In this document: piece by piece, positions 16,141-24,843 of the stretch
How positions within the stretch are numbered: the stretch's first letter is position 1
How the letters are laid out: each line of letters begins with the position of its first letter
NCBI GenBank assembly: GCA_029781035.1
Contig: JAKOXK010000077.1
Location: 1 to 64,000, forward strand
Source of the DNA: Armatimonadota bacterium
GTDB lineage: Bacteria; Armatimonadota; Fimbriimonadia; Fimbriimonadales; Fimbriimonadaceae
Reading direction: 5' to 3'
Length of the DNA: 64,000 nucleotides
Translations under genes and position numbers: made by a program
Notes under the pieces: model-generated
Told to the model about the DNA's origin: nothing
Database searches by the model: none
Seen by the model: the letters and a program-made list of their open reading frames with translations, nothing else

Positions 16141-17154
16141 GTGCCGCTCACGACAGTCTTGAAGAAGCTGATGGCAGGGCTGGACCTGTCGCGGGCAGAG
16201 GCGCGCTCGCTGATGTCGGTCCTCTCCGAAGGAACCGGCGACCCAATCCAAGTCGGAGCCGTGCTCGTGGCGCTCCAAGTCAAAGGAGTTCGGCCCTCAG
16301 AACTGGCGGGTTTGGCTGAAGGCCTGCGTGAGAGGGCACTGACACTAGCCCACGACCATCCAGCCTTGGTCGATACCTGCGGAACCGGGGGCGGTCGGAC
16401 GACCTTCAACCTGTCCACCGGCGCCGCCCTGATCGCCGCAGCCGCAGGAGCCAAGGTGGCCAAACATGGAAACAGGTCCGTCACGAGCCATTGCGGAAGC
16501 GTTGATGTTCTCGAGGAATTGGGCGTGACGATCCTGGCCGATCCCGAGCGGCTGAGGCACTTGCTCGACCAAGTCGGCATCGTCTTCCTCTTCGCCCAAC
16601 ACCACCATGGTTCGATGAAAGTCCTTGGGCCAGTCCGAAAATCTCTGGGAGTTCGGACGGTGTTCAACCAACTCGGGCCCCTAGCGAATCCAGCCGGAGC
16701 CCGCATGCAGCTAGTGGGAGTCTACGATCTAGGCCTCGTGCGCCCCATGGCGGAGGCGCTGGCACTGTTGGGGGCCGAGCGGGCCTTCGTCGTACACGGC
16801 GAGGACGGCCTTGACGAGGTCTCGCCTTGCGCGCCAACCGCCTATGCAGAAGTGTCGGAGGGACGAGTCAAGGAGGGCCGCTTCGAGCCGCGAGACTTCG
16901 GGTTTGACCCAATACCGGAGTCCGTCCTTTTCCCAGGATCTACGGTGGCAGAAAGTGCTGAGGTGCTGCATGCCGGGTTGACCGGCACAAGCGTGGACCG
17001 AAGCCGAGCCATGGTTCCAAACGCTGCGGTGACGGTCATGCTCGCCGGACTGGCCTCAAGTCCAAGCCAAGCGGCGTCGCTCGCTTGGCAGACGATTGAG
17101 TCTGGGGCTGCGGCAAGGCTCCTCGACAAGGTAGTGGAGGCAACATCCGGTTGA
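16141..17154 (+). CDS. trpD: Anthranilate phosphoribosyltransferase
   Basis: Second step of tryptophan synthesis from chorismate: transfers phosphoribose from PRPP to anthranilate. Visible signatures are DTCGTGGGRTTFNLSTGAAL (PRPP loop), KHGNRSVTSHCGSVDVLEELG, FLFAQHHHGSMK and VFNQLGPLANPAGA. I chose GTG 16141, giving 337 residues, the usual family length; the ORF track start at 16048 adds 31 residues that are unlikely. It opens a coupled operon: TTGA overlap with trpC, then GTGA to trpF. The remaining trp genes (E, G, B, A) are not in this window. Confidence 0.95.
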   Translation: MPLTTVLKKLMAGLDLSRAEARSLMSVLSEGTGDPIQVGAVLVALQVKGVRPSELAGLAEGLRERALTLAHDHPALVDTCGTGGGRTTFNLSTGAALIAAAAGAKVAKHGNRSVTSHCGSVDVLEELGVTILADPERLRHLLDQVGIVFLFAQHHHGSMKVLGPVRKSLGVRTVFNQLGPLANPAGARMQLVGVYDLGLVRPMAEALALLGAERAFVVHGEDGLDEVSPCAPTAYAEVSEGRVKEGRFEPRDFGFDPIPESVLFPGSTVAESAEVLHAGLTGTSVDRSRAMVPNAAVTVMLAGLASSPSQAASLAWQTIESGAAARLLDKVVEATSG

Positions 17155-17933
17155 ACGTGCTCCAACGGATATTCGAACACAAACGCGCCGAATTGGAGGG
17201 TCGGATGAGCCTCGTCCCTTTGAACGACCTGAAGGCGAGGGCGGCCGGTGCCTCTCCTCCCCGGGGATTTCACCAGTCGCTGGCCTCGTCGGCAAGGCCC
17301 GTATCACTCATTGCAGAAGTCAAAAAGGCGTCTCCGACCAAAGGGGTTATTCGCCCGGACTTCGACCCCGAGTCGATCGCGCGGTCCTACGAAAGAGCGG
17401 GCGCCCAGTGCCTCAGCGTGCTGACAGACGAGGATTTCTTCCAAGGTTCGGAGGAGTTTCTTGTACGTTGCCGCGCCGCGACGTCCCTTCCCGTCATCAG
17501 GAAGGACTTCACGACGTCGGACTATCACGTCTGGGAGGCCAGAGCCATGGCCGCCGACGCCGTGCTTCTAATTGTTAATGGTCTGTCAAGGTCAGAAATT
17601 GTCGATTTTCGCGGACTTGCAGAATCGCTGGGAATGGACGCGCTGGTCGAGGCGGCGAACTTGGAGGAGGCTGAGCTGGCGCTCGAAACGGGCGCGAGCC
17701 TGATCGGTGTGAACAACCGCGACCTCGAAAGCTTTAACGAATCGATCTCAACGTCCTTGGAGGTGCTGCCTCAATTGGTGGGTCGGGCTACATTGGTCAG
17801 TGAAAGCGCTCTCAGGACAAAGGCAGACATCGATGCTGTTGCTGATGCTGGGGCGAGGGCGGTCTTGATCGGTACAACTTTCTGTGCGGCACCGGATCCA
17901 GGCTCCAAGGTGCGTGAGGTGATGGGCTGGTGA
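17151..17933 (+). CDS. trpC: Indole-3-glycerol phosphate synthase
   Basis: Fourth step of tryptophan synthesis; ring closure of carboxyphenylaminodeoxyribulose phosphate. A 260-residue TIM barrel with the conserved VSLIAEVKKASPTKGVI, LSVLTDEDFFQGS, VIRKDFTTSDYHVWEARAMAADAVLLI, LVEAANLEEAE, IGVNNRDLESF and LVSESAL. The start is TTG, sharing bases with the trpD stop (TTGA), so translation is coupled. It is not fused to TrpF, which follows as a separate overlapping gene. Confidence 0.96.
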   Translation: MNVLQRIFEHKRAELEGRMSLVPLNDLKARAAGASPPRGFHQSLASSARPVSLIAEVKKASPTKGVIRPDFDPESIARSYERAGAQCLSVLTDEDFFQGSEEFLVRCRAATSLPVIRKDFTTSDYHVWEARAMAADAVLLIVNGLSRSEIVDFRGLAESLGMDALVEAANLEEAELALETGASLIGVNNRDLESFNESISTSLEVLPQLVGRATLVSESALRTKADIDAVADAGARAVLIGTTFCAAPDPGSKVREVMGW

Positions 17934-18550
17934 CCCGGATCAAGTTCTGTGGGTTCACGCGAACTGAGGACGTTTCTGAAGCCGTGGCCCTTGGCGTCGA
18001 TGCCATTGGCTTTGTCAGGGCTGCCGAGAGCCCCCGGTGCGTCACGCTTGAGAGCGCAGCGCTCATGGGCTGGACGGCCGGCCCTTATGTGGCGAAGTTT
18101 CTCGTCTATCGGCACTGTGACGAAGAGCCTCTGAGTGGATTTGGCATTCAGGCAGCAACGTTCTCAAGTTCTGCCGGACTTCACGAGTGTGTCTATGTCC
18201 CCGTCATTCCTGTCGGCAGTCAGACTGAGGTCGACCGACACTTGGCGGCGTCTGAGGGCTCATGGCCGCCAATTGCCGCTTTCCTGTTGGACAGTGTCAA
18301 GGACCGGAGGATCGGCGGGTCAGGAACGACGTGCGATTGGGAGGTGGCAGGGGATCTTGTGCGGCAGACGAGTGTGCCCGTTATCCTTGCCGGCGGTTTG
18401 ACGCCAGACAACGTGGGTGAAGCTATCCGGCGCGTCAGACCTTATGCCGTCGACGTCAGCAGTGGCATTGAATCGAGCCCCGGCGTCAAAGACCACGGCA
18501 AGATGAAGGCTTTTGTGGAGGCGGTCCGCGCCGCTGACCGTGAGCTTTGA
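17930..18550 (+). CDS. trpF: Phosphoribosylanthranilate isomerase
   Basis: Third step of tryptophan synthesis. The 206-residue TIM barrel has the N-terminal KFCGFTRTEDV (catalytic Cys), LLDSVKD (general-acid Asp), VILAGGLTPDNVGEAI and VDVSSGIESSPGVKDHGKM phosphate-binding end. It starts with GTG within the trpC stop (GTGA). It is the last gene of the trpDCF operon; about 200 bp without a clear terminator follow before the ABC genes. Confidence 0.94.
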   Translation: MTRIKFCGFTRTEDVSEAVALGVDAIGFVRAAESPRCVTLESAALMGWTAGPYVAKFLVYRHCDEEPLSGFGIQAATFSSSAGLHECVYVPVIPVGSQTEVDRHLAASEGSWPPIAAFLLDSVKDRRIGGSGTTCDWEVAGDLVRQTSVPVILAGGLTPDNVGEAIRRVRPYAVDVSSGIESSPGVKDHGKMKAFVEAVRAADREL

Positions 18551-18747
18551 ACCGCAGACGGGAACGGTTCTCACCCCGAGATTGTCTAGACTCTCAGCAT
18601 GGGTCTACCTGCTGGCTCGGCCGGCGCTCCCTCCCGCAAATTGACTAGGTCGACCGCCTGTCTCGGCGCGGCGGGCACGATGCCCGACATCACCGAGGTG
18701 CCAAGGGTAGACTCCGCGCCGCACTCATACCGGAGGCCCATCGTTCC

Positions 18748-19713
18748 TTGAGCCTTGCCATCGAAACTCGAGACCTTGTGAAGACCTATAAGTCGCGGAG
18801 CGGTCCGATCAACGTCGTCAGCAATCTGAACCTGCAGGTAGAACCTGGGGAGATTTTTGGCTTTCTCGGCCCGAACGGGGCCGGGAAGACGACGACGATC
18901 AAGATCCTGCTCGGCGTCATCTATCAGACGACTGGCGACGCGTACGTGCTCGGCAAGGAGGCGGGCGACATCGCCATTCACAAGCAGATCAGCTATCTGC
19001 CGGAAAAGCCGTACTACTACGAGCACATGACCGGCTTGGAGATCATGCAGTTCTACGCGAGCTTGTTCGGGATCCACGATCTTAAGAAGTGTAAAGACCT
19101 CTTGGAGCGCGTGAACCTCGGCAACGACATGAACCGACCGATCAGCCAGTACTCAAAGGGCATGCAACAGCGCGTCGGGTTGGCACAAAGCCTGCTCAAC
19201 GACCCCAAACTGCTGTTCCTCGACGAACCGACAGGTGGCCTCGACCCGATCGCGCACATCGAGATCCGGGACTTGATCTTGCAGTTCCGTGACGAGGGCA
19301 AGACCGTCTTCATTTCGTCCCACGAGTTGAGCGACGTCGAGCGCATCTGTGACCGGGTCGCGATCATCAACAAGGGCGAGGTAGTCGCCCAGGGTCGTTT
19401 GGAAGAACTGCTGATTGGTGGCCGGATCGAACTCACTGCCAACGGCTGTCCAGATGATCTTGCCACGAGACTGCGGGACGAGGACACGTTGGTCTCGATC
19501 AACCACGGACGTATGATCGTCGACGTGCCGGACACTCACAACCCTGACCAGATTGCGAAGATGGTCCAGGCTGCCGGCGGCGAGATCGTCAGTATCATCC
19601 CAAGGCGCAAGCGGCTGGAAGACCTCTTCCTTGAAGCGGTGACCGGGGACAACATCGCCAAGGGCCGTCGGCTCGACCGGATTGTGGAGAAGCAGGGCGA
19701 GGAGAAGAACTAA
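18748..19713 (+). CDS. ABC transporter ATP-binding protein
   Basis: A 321-residue ATPase of the ABC-2 exporter class: Walker A GPNGAGKTTTIKILLG, Q-loop YLPEKPYYYEHMTG, signature YSKGMQQRVGLAQSL (an SKGM variant of LSGGQ, common in this class), Walker B LLFLDEPTGGLDP, H-loop FISSHELSDVERI. The start is a TTG with CGGAGG 11 nt upstream. Its stop overlaps the permease ATG (TAATG). Together with the permease and the TPR protein it makes a three-gene exporter unit of unknown substrate. Confidence 0.92.
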   Translation: MSLAIETRDLVKTYKSRSGPINVVSNLNLQVEPGEIFGFLGPNGAGKTTTIKILLGVIYQTTGDAYVLGKEAGDIAIHKQISYLPEKPYYYEHMTGLEIMQFYASLFGIHDLKKCKDLLERVNLGNDMNRPISQYSKGMQQRVGLAQSLLNDPKLLFLDEPTGGLDPIAHIEIRDLILQFRDEGKTVFISSHELSDVERICDRVAIINKGEVVAQGRLEELLIGGRIELTANGCPDDLATRLRDEDTLVSINHGRMIVDVPDTHNPDQIAKMVQAAGGEIVSIIPRRKRLEDLFLEAVTGDNIAKGRRLDRIVEKQGEEKN

Positions 19714-20504
19714 TGGGAGTCATCCTTGCCATCGCCAAGACGACGCTCGGCGAAGCCGTGAGGCGACGCGTGTTGCTCGTCATCCTGCTTGTCGGAGTCC
19801 TGTTCCTGGCCATCGCGCCAGCGCTTGAGGCACTGTCTCCCAGGCAGGAACTGACGGTTCTCCGCGCCCTCACATTAGGCATCATCCAACTCACCAGCGC
19901 TGTCATCGCCGTAGTCTTAACGGTGTATTTGATCCCCAACGAGATCGAGCGGAGGACGATTTACACGATCCTCTCGAAACCCGTCCGACGGTGGCAGTTC
20001 CTGATCGGCAAGTACCTGGGCGCAGTGGGCGCGCTTGGTCTGATGATGCTGCTCATGACCACGATCATGCTCCTCGTCTTCCTCATCATGAGGAAGGTGG
20101 AAGGCACGGCAGAGATCGCGAGCCTTGCAAAAGTTCCTTTCGCGTTCTTCATCCAGATGTCCCTCTTGGCTGCGGTTTCGGTTTTCTTCTCGACCTTTGC
20201 GTCTCCGATCGTGAACTTTTTCCTGAGCGGAGGTGTTTACCTGGTCGGGACAGTGTTTGACTCGTTCTTCGATGTACTCAGTAAGAACAGTCAACTGAAC
20301 CCAGCGGTGAAGGGCATGGCCAGCATCGTGCACGTCATCGTCCCGAACTTCCAGTCCTTCAACGTCCAGAACCCGGCGATCAACCAACTGCAGTTCATTC
20401 AGAGCGAAGGGATGTTCTATCTAGGTCTAGGTGTCTACGCTTTCACCTACATCTCGATCCTTCTGATCGCGGGAATCGTCGTGTTCGAGTATCGCGAGGT
20501 ATGA
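19713..20504 (+). CDS. ABC-2 family transporter permease
   Basis: A 263-residue membrane protein with six predicted segments, beginning RRRVLLVILLVGVLFLAIAPAL. The motif PNEIERRTIYTILSKPVRRWQFLIGKYLGA is the conserved cytosolic loop of NosY/CcmB-like ABC-2 permeases. It is coupled to the ATPase before it and lies 4 bp from the TPR gene after it. Export of a substrate across the inner membrane is likely; the substrate is unknown. Confidence 0.88.
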   Translation: MGVILAIAKTTLGEAVRRRVLLVILLVGVLFLAIAPALEALSPRQELTVLRALTLGIIQLTSAVIAVVLTVYLIPNEIERRTIYTILSKPVRRWQFLIGKYLGAVGALGLMMLLMTTIMLLVFLIMRKVEGTAEIASLAKVPFAFFIQMSLLAAVSVFFSTFASPIVNFFLSGGVYLVGTVFDSFFDVLSKNSQLNPAVKGMASIVHVIVPNFQSFNVQNPAINQLQFIQSEGMFYLGLGVYAFTYISILLIAGIVVFEYREV

Positions 20505-20508
20505 GAAG

Positions 20509-21879
20509 ATGCGCCTGAAGACAGCCCAGTTGTGGGGTTTGGTGGCTGGGCTCGCCATCGTGCAGGGCCTCGTTCACGAGGCCGTGGTCTTCCCACTGTG
20601 GAAGAAGAACTATGCCGTCCGTACGGACTTGGGCAACGGCGGCCTTTCTCCCGACCAGTTGTTGCTGGCCTTTGCTGGATTCCGCGAACTGATCGCTGGC
20701 ATCCTCTGGGTCAGGGCCGACTCGTTCTTCGACGATGGCAACTTCGACGCGATCTTGCCGATCATCCGCCTTGTGACGATCCTGGACCCGCACCAGATCG
20801 ACGTGTACTCGACGGGCATGTGGCACATCGCCTACAACTTTACGGACGAGGGTTCACGTTCGGACCGACGGTACGTGCCCAGCGCAGTCGCGCTTGGTAT
20901 CGAAGGCGCTAACAACAATCCGAACACCTACGAGCTGTTCTACGAGACCGGTTGGCTGTACTTCCACAAGATTGAGGACGACTATCCTGAGGCCGTGAAG
21001 TGGTTCGAGGAAGCCATGAAGCGTCCGGACGTCATCACCGCCCGTCGGAACATCCTCAATGCGGCGTACCAGCACAACGGGCAGATCGACAAGGCCGCCG
21101 ACTATCTGTATAATCTGCTACAAGAGTCTGAGAAACGCGTGAAGTCAGGAAGAGACTTCATGGCGAGCACCAACCGAGACACGATCGAGAACAATTACGA
21201 CAATTTGCTCGTGCGGATGGCTCAGCGAGGCTATTTCGCCAAGAAGGGTGGTTACTACCAAGACTGGGACTATGACACTAAACCCCCGTTCGACGTTGGC
21301 TTCAGTGCGGAGGTCTCTGTAGTCGAACCCAAAGTCATCCGCGTTGAAGGAACTTGGAACGTGTTGCCGGTCGGCACGCGCATCCGCATTGTTCTGCGCG
21401 ATGAGAACTTCCCCCACGCGGTACCGGCCGGGATGCAGTGGTATCAAGGGCCGGCGATCAACCTCGATCCGCCGAAAGACGAAACGTTCATGCAGGAGCA
21501 GCTTTTCGTAAAGAACCAGCGGTTCGACCGAAAGATCGACATGTCGCGCGACCCTCTGATGTACCCGTTCGCACAAGACAAGTACATCGTCGAGTTCTAT
21601 TACAATCCCCGTCAAGCACCTGCCTACATCCAAGACAAGTTCGGCTGGAGTGGGGAAGGGATGACAGACAGGAACTTCCTGAACAACGATGTCCGGCCCG
21701 GAATGAACGTGATCTACACCACGATGGAGTTCACGCGTGACCAGCTACTGCGTCAGGGAGCCTGGGAGAACAAGGTTCCCGTCGTCAGGACCAAGAACTA
21801 CGTTGGGTTTGGAGCTAGGCAGCTGCAAGATCAAGTGTTCAAGGTACCGGGCATCGAGCCCGAACCAGACAAGAAATAA
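20509..21879 (+). CDS. Membrane-anchored TPR protein linked to ABC exporter
   Basis: A 456-residue protein with an N-terminal membrane anchor (about residues 7-28), then helical repeats read as TPR-like units (TYELFYETGWLYFHKIEDDYPEAVKWFEEAMK; NILNAAYQHNGQIDKAADYLYNLLQES), and a beta-rich C-terminal third (EGTWNVLPVGTRIRIVLRD, YIVEFYYNPRQAPAYIQDKFGWSGEGMTD). I do not know a named family for the whole protein. It starts 4 bp after the permease gene and is probably its periplasmic or membrane partner. The gene ends 5 bp before the SRP RNA. Confidence 0.75.
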   Translation: MRLKTAQLWGLVAGLAIVQGLVHEAVVFPLWKKNYAVRTDLGNGGLSPDQLLLAFAGFRELIAGILWVRADSFFDDGNFDAILPIIRLVTILDPHQIDVYSTGMWHIAYNFTDEGSRSDRRYVPSAVALGIEGANNNPNTYELFYETGWLYFHKIEDDYPEAVKWFEEAMKRPDVITARRNILNAAYQHNGQIDKAADYLYNLLQESEKRVKSGRDFMASTNRDTIENNYDNLLVRMAQRGYFAKKGGYYQDWDYDTKPPFDVGFSAEVSVVEPKVIRVEGTWNVLPVGTRIRIVLRDENFPHAVPAGMQWYQGPAINLDPPKDETFMQEQLFVKNQRFDRKIDMSRDPLMYPFAQDKYIVEFYYNPRQAPAYIQDKFGWSGEGMTDRNFLNNDVRPGMNVIYTTMEFTRDQLLRQGAWENKVPVVRTKNYVGFGARQLQDQVFKVPGIEPEPDKK

Positions 21880-21884
21880 GCACC

Positions 21885-22025
21885 GAGGGCGCCGGAACTG
21901 GCGGAGCGCCATGTCAAGTCGCTCCGCCGGGAACTGCGCGGCAGTCGGGCGGCGAACTCCGCCAGGGCCGGAAGGCAGCAACGGTAAGTCGTTTCACTGT
22001 GCGACGCACCCTTCCCGGCGCCCTC
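21885..22025 (+). ncRNA. ffs: Signal recognition particle RNA (4.5S/SRP RNA, bacterial type)
   Basis: The conserved helix 8 core is present: CCGCCAGGGCCGGAAGGCAGCAACGG, with the GGAAGG tetraloop region and the AGCA internal loop that bind Ffh. The ends GAGGGCGCCGG (21885-21895) and CCGGCGCCCTC (22015-22025) pair perfectly over 11 bp and close the rod-like molecule. At about 141 nt it is somewhat longer than the E. coli 4.5S RNA. It lies immediately upstream of dnaX-ybaB-recR, a gene order also known in other bacteria. Exact ends are inferred from the terminal helix. Confidence 0.88.
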
Positions 22026-22155
22026 TGAATATCTGTCATGGGGAGAAACAGCCAAGACTGGCGGGCAGAACTCCATGACGACGGTCCAGAATGACGGGTG
22101 AGGAGTCCGCGACCGCTCAACCTCGTCTAACATTCCTGAAGCTCTCGTCCGACCT

Positions 22156-23787
22156 ATGTCTCACCTAGCCCTCTACCGCAAGTACCGGAGCCAGACCTTT
22201 TCCGACCTGGTGGGGCAAGACCACGTCGTCCGGATCCTGCAGAACGCCATTTCACGGGGCACGATCGGACATGCCTATCTGTTCACAGGTCCCCGTGGAA
22301 CGGGAAAAACGTCGACTGCGCGCCTTCTTGCCAAGGCCCTCAACTGCGAAAAGGGGCCCTTGCCTGAGCCGTGCAACGAATGCCAAGCCTGCCGCGAGAT
22401 CACGATTGGGAACTGCATGGATGTGCTCGAGATGGACGCGGCGAGCGAGAGCGGCGTTGACGACGTGCGTGGGTCCATCGTCGAGGTTGCGGACTATCGC
22501 CCGGCCTATTGCCGCTACAAGGTCTTCATTATCGACGAAGTCCACGACCTGTCGCGACAAGCGTTCGACGCCCTCCTCAAAACGATCGAGGAACCCCCTG
22601 ACCACCTTGTCTTCGTTCTCGCGACGACCGAGTTCAACAAGGTGCCACCGACCATCCGGTCACGTTGCCAGCGGTTCGAGTTCCACCGCGGTACCGTCCA
22701 AGACCTCGTGGCTCGGCTCAAGTACGTCGTCGACGCTGAAGGTGTGGACGCAGAGCCAGCCGCACTGACCGCCATCGCCCGCATGTCAGACGGAGGGTTT
22801 CGAGATTCCCTCACTTTGCTCGAACAGGCTGTCTTGACCACCGAGGGCCAGGTCACCCTTCAGCACATTTACGATCAGTTGGGGCTGGTTGCCGATGAAA
22901 CTGTGGACCAGATCCTCAACGCGATGGCATTGCGCGACGTGCCTCAACTCATGGCCTCGCTCGAAGATGTCTACCGGCTCGGGCGTGATCCACGCGCGCT
23001 CCTTGAGTCCGTCCTCTACCGAATGAGCGACCTTACCCGTGCCGCCTATGGCGTCGACATCGGCGGATTGGGTGACTCCGCCCAAGAAGCGGCGCTGAAG
23101 GCGACGGCCGGTTCGATCGGTCTCGAGAAGGTGCTGGCGTTTCGGGCTGCGATGGCGGAGGCGCACCGGGACATACGGGACGTCAGCATTCCGCGCGTCT
23201 GGCTTGAGGCTGAACTGATCCGGATCGCACATGGTCGTGAAGAGGTCAGAGCGACCCATCGTCAAGAGTCGAAAGAGCCCGATCGTACGACGACCACGCG
23301 CCAAGCGGCGCCTCCTCCGGTGAACATCAAGGCAGAGCCGTCCGCTGTAGCTCGGCCCGCAGACGAGGTTCTGAAGTCCGAACAGGCGCCCGTGCCCGTG
23401 AACAGCGGCGATCCCGAACTTGACCGTATGCGCCAGATTTGGCGGGAGACTTACCGAGAGCTGGCGGGTACAGCGAAAGTCGTCGAAGCTCGGCTTGCGA
23501 ACTGCGACGTTTCCTCGTTCGATGGAAAGGTGGCGACGATCCGCTTCGCTCGTCAAGTCGATCTCGACTACGTGATGGACCGGGTCAAAGCACAAGCCGC
23601 GATCCGGGAGTCATGGGCCCGGCACGGAGGCAACGGTGTGGAACTCCAGTTCGTCATGGCCGTGAAGAGTGGGCCGACAGCCAGGGCTGCGGTCGAGGCG
23701 ACAGCGGTAGAATTGCCCGCCGAAGGCGAACGCTTGGTAGACTTGGTGCACGAGGTGTTCGAGACTCGCGGACGGAACTCAGAATGA
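22156..23787 (+). CDS. dnaX: DNA polymerase III subunit gamma/tau
   Basis: Clamp-loader ATPase. Walker A GPRGTGKTS (45-53), zinc-binding cysteines at 64, 73, 76 and 79 (CEKGPLPEPCNECQAC), DEXX-box VFIIDEVHDLSRQAFDALLKTIEEPP and sensor 1 RCQRFEFHR. The C-terminal 170 residues are a linker rich in Pro/Ala followed by a tau-like domain. I see no A-rich slippery heptamer, so a shorter gamma form by frameshifting is not suggested. It ends with an ATGA overlap with ybaB. Confidence 0.96.
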   Translation: MSHLALYRKYRSQTFSDLVGQDHVVRILQNAISRGTIGHAYLFTGPRGTGKTSTARLLAKALNCEKGPLPEPCNECQACREITIGNCMDVLEMDAASESGVDDVRGSIVEVADYRPAYCRYKVFIIDEVHDLSRQAFDALLKTIEEPPDHLVFVLATTEFNKVPPTIRSRCQRFEFHRGTVQDLVARLKYVVDAEGVDAEPAALTAIARMSDGGFRDSLTLLEQAVLTTEGQVTLQHIYDQLGLVADETVDQILNAMALRDVPQLMASLEDVYRLGRDPRALLESVLYRMSDLTRAAYGVDIGGLGDSAQEAALKATAGSIGLEKVLAFRAAMAEAHRDIRDVSIPRVWLEAELIRIAHGREEVRATHRQESKEPDRTTTTRQAAPPPVNIKAEPSAVARPADEVLKSEQAPVPVNSGDPELDRMRQIWRETYRELAGTAKVVEARLANCDVSSFDGKVATIRFARQVDLDYVMDRVKAQAAIRESWARHGGNGVELQFVMAVKSGPTARAAVEATAVELPAEGERLVDLVHEVFETRGRNSE

Positions 23788-24119
23788 AACTCCCTAAAGG
23801 ATTTGGTGGCCAAGGCGTCGGCAACTACATGCAGCAAGCCAAGCAAGCGATGGCTCGAGCCCAAAACCTCGAGAACGAACTGCAGGCCGAACGGATCGAC
23901 GTGGACAAGGGCCCGGTCAAAGCTGTCTTCAACGGCCAGGGAGAGATTGTCTCTATCAAGCTGGACAAGTCGGTCGTTGACCCAGAGGATATTGAAGTCC
24001 TAGAGGATCTGATCGTCGGGTGCTTACGGGACGGCTTTGCCAAATCCGTCGAGTTGCGGAACACGAAGCTCGCCGAGATCATGCCGAATATCCCCGGAAT
24101 CGGCAATCTGGGGCTTTAG
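23784..24119 (+). CDS. ybaB: YbaB/EbfC family nucleoid-associated protein
   Basis: A 111-residue protein from the ATG at 23784: MKLPKGFGGQGVGNYMQQAKQAMARAQNLENEL, a YbaB-type first helix, then the beta core VKAVFNGQGEIVSIKLDKSVVDPEDIEVLEDLIVG. These small dimers bind DNA and are encoded between dnaX and recR in many bacteria, as here. The ORF track begins it at 23439 in a frame that runs inside dnaX; that extension is false. The start overlaps the dnaX stop by 4 bases. Confidence 0.93.
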   Translation: MKLPKGFGGQGVGNYMQQAKQAMARAQNLENELQAERIDVDKGPVKAVFNGQGEIVSIKLDKSVVDPEDIEVLEDLIVGCLRDGFAKSVELRNTKLAEIMPNIPGIGNLGL

Positions 24120-24184
24120 CTCGTAACCGACTCACAGGCCGCAGGAGACATTGCGACTGGAGAACGTGGACACCTAGACACTCG

Positions 24185-24778
24185 ATGCAGTTCGCCCGAC
24201 CCCTCTCAGAACTTATTGCGCAGTTGGAGCGCTTGCCTGGTATCGGGCCGAAGTCCGCCCAGCGACTGGCGTTCCACGTACTTCGCATGCCGGTTGATGA
24301 CGTACGGCGTCTGGCCGAGTCCCTGACTCGGGCGCGCGAGTCACTGCGACTGTGTTCGACCTGCCAGAACGTGAGTGAGGGCGAGACCTGCGAGGTCTGC
24401 TCAGACCCGCGTCGTGACGACAGCGTGATTTGTGTCGTGTCTGAGCCTCGAGACATAGCTGCCATGGAGAGGATCCACGAGTATAAGGGCCGGTACCACG
24501 TGCTCCACGGGCTCCTCTCGCCGATGGACGGGATCGGTCCCGAACATCTCAAGGTTCGTGAACTGCTGGAACGCTTGAGGAACGACGTGGCCGAAGTGAT
24601 CGTGGCCACGAACCCGACCGTCGAAGGGGACACCACTGCCCTCTATCTGGCCAGGCTGATCAAGCCCCTTGGTGTCAAGGTGACACGGCTCGCACACGGC
24701 ATGCCTGTCGGTGGAGAACTCGATTACGCCGACACGGCCACCCTTCTGAGTGCGCTCGAGTATCGTCGTGAACTCTGA
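24185..24778 (+). CDS. recR: Recombination protein RecR
   Basis: RecFOR-pathway protein that loads RecA at gaps. The 197 residues show an N-terminal helix-hairpin-helix (LIAQLERLPGIGPKSAQRLAFHVL), a C4 zinc finger (CSTCQNVSEGETCEVC), and a Toprim domain (VICVVSEPRDIAAMER, YHVLHGLLSPMDGIGPEHL, VIVATNPTVEGDTTALYL). ATG 24185 is the proper start; the longer ORF to 24020 overlaps ybaB. It completes the ffs-dnaX-ybaB-recR cluster. Confidence 0.96.
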   Translation: MQFARPLSELIAQLERLPGIGPKSAQRLAFHVLRMPVDDVRRLAESLTRARESLRLCSTCQNVSEGETCEVCSDPRRDDSVICVVSEPRDIAAMERIHEYKGRYHVLHGLLSPMDGIGPEHLKVRELLERLRNDVAEVIVATNPTVEGDTTALYLARLIKPLGVKVTRLAHGMPVGGELDYADTATLLSALEYRREL

Positions 24779-24843
24779 CGGTGGAACGCCGCAACCCGCT
24801 TGGCCCAGCAGAGGTCCGCGCTCCCGATGCAGACTAAACCCGC

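Noticed and set aside
22156-23787. Programmed frameshift in dnaX
   Set aside because: I looked for an A-rich slippery heptamer followed by a stem-loop and saw none.
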